From: JANXXV01 sp038230275
GTDB lineage: Bacteria > Acidobacteriota > Terriglobia > Bryobacterales > Bryobacteraceae
Length of the DNA stretch: 23,272 bases
Direction of reading: 5' to 3'
Assembly: GCA_038230275.1 (NCBI GenBank)
Contig: JBBRNO010000104.1
Coordinates: 1-23,272, forward strand
Below the pieces are notes generated by a model that was not told where the DNA came from, did not search any database, and saw nothing but the letters and a program-made list of their open reading frames with translations. A program made the translations under genes and the position numbers. Below, one piece after another: positions 23,176-23,272 of the stretch; the stretch's first letter is position 1; each line of letters starts with the position of its first letter.

Positions 23176-23272
23176 GTCGCATCGAAGCGATATTTACGGG
23201 CGCTCATCTTCTCCCTTTCCGATCTCGGAGAGTCGCCGCAGTCGGCCCGAAAGGCACTCTCCAGCACTCAAA

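Larger units (their letters stand above)
22823..23272. other. Region of gene fragments without an intact gene
   Basis: No complete gene can be supported in these 450 bases. Several frames are open for 60-80 codons, and two hold stretches that resemble parts of known protein types, listed separately. A frame reading NLSLLAACFGLMGTAVFAE on the plus strand looks like a signal peptide but has no start codon or recognisable domain after it. The region probably collects remnants beyond the broken recombinase. Confidence 0.5.

Noticed and set aside
1..23272. CRISPR array or anti-phage defence system
   Set aside because: No regularly spaced repeats and no cas, restriction, toxin-antitoxin or other defence-type genes could be found on either strand.

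Overview
The window most likely comes from an Acidobacteriota chromosome of the Solibacter/Bryobacter type. This is inferred from gene families, not from a marker gene. The sequence is GC-rich and combines an Oar-like TonB-dependent receptor with a carboxypeptidase-regulatory-like N-terminus, several exported Gfo/Idh/MocA oxidoreductases, a DUF1080 protein, a DUF1549/DUF1553 + DUF1501 pair, and a DUF3489/DUF2924/serine-recombinase cassette.

Layout. (1) 1-856: the 3' two thirds of a LarA-like (DUF2088) protein, followed by a strong hairpin at 867-889. (2) About 1098-1897: an IS6-family element whose transposase is broken by one extra base. (3) 5334 down to 2055, minus strand: a compact operon of a GntR/UTRA regulator, a ROK sugar kinase and a Tat-exported Gfo/Idh oxidoreductase. 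(4) 5335-5521: a divergent control region with two good sigma70-like promoters facing apart and overlapping perfect palindromes between their -35 boxes. (5) 5522-20702, plus strand: a very long, tightly spaced gene series. In order it holds the TonB-dependent receptor, a Tat-type Gfo/Idh, a Sec-type Gfo/Idh, a DeoC aldolase, an FG-GAP propeller fused to DUF1080, a small YdcZ/DUF606 membrane protein, a beta-lactamase-fold serine hydrolase, a DUF1549/DUF1553 protein with a frameshifted N-terminus, a DUF1501 protein and an aldo/keto reductase. (6) 20703-21231: a gene-free stretch with two tRNA-Asn-like 36-bp repeats and two strong hairpins that share arm sequence. (7) 21232-22822: a decayed mobile cassette, with a DUF3489 gene carrying two frameshifts, an intact DUF2924 gene and a serine recombinase cut off after its catalytic N-terminus. 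(8) 22823-23272: gene fragments only.

How the genes may work together (inference). Parts 3-5 look like one regulated carbohydrate-use locus. The receptor would import or bind an oligosaccharide or glycoside. Exported Gfo/Idh enzymes would oxidise a sugar hydroxyl to a keto group. The DUF1080 domain (a family that includes 3-keto-glycoside hydrolases) would cleave the keto-glycoside. Cytoplasmic steps would use the ROK kinase, DeoC-type aldolase and aldo/keto reductase. The GntR protein is the obvious candidate ligand-responsive regulator of the shared control region. Single-base frameshifts in three genes across the window could be real decay or assembly errors, and reads would tell them apart.
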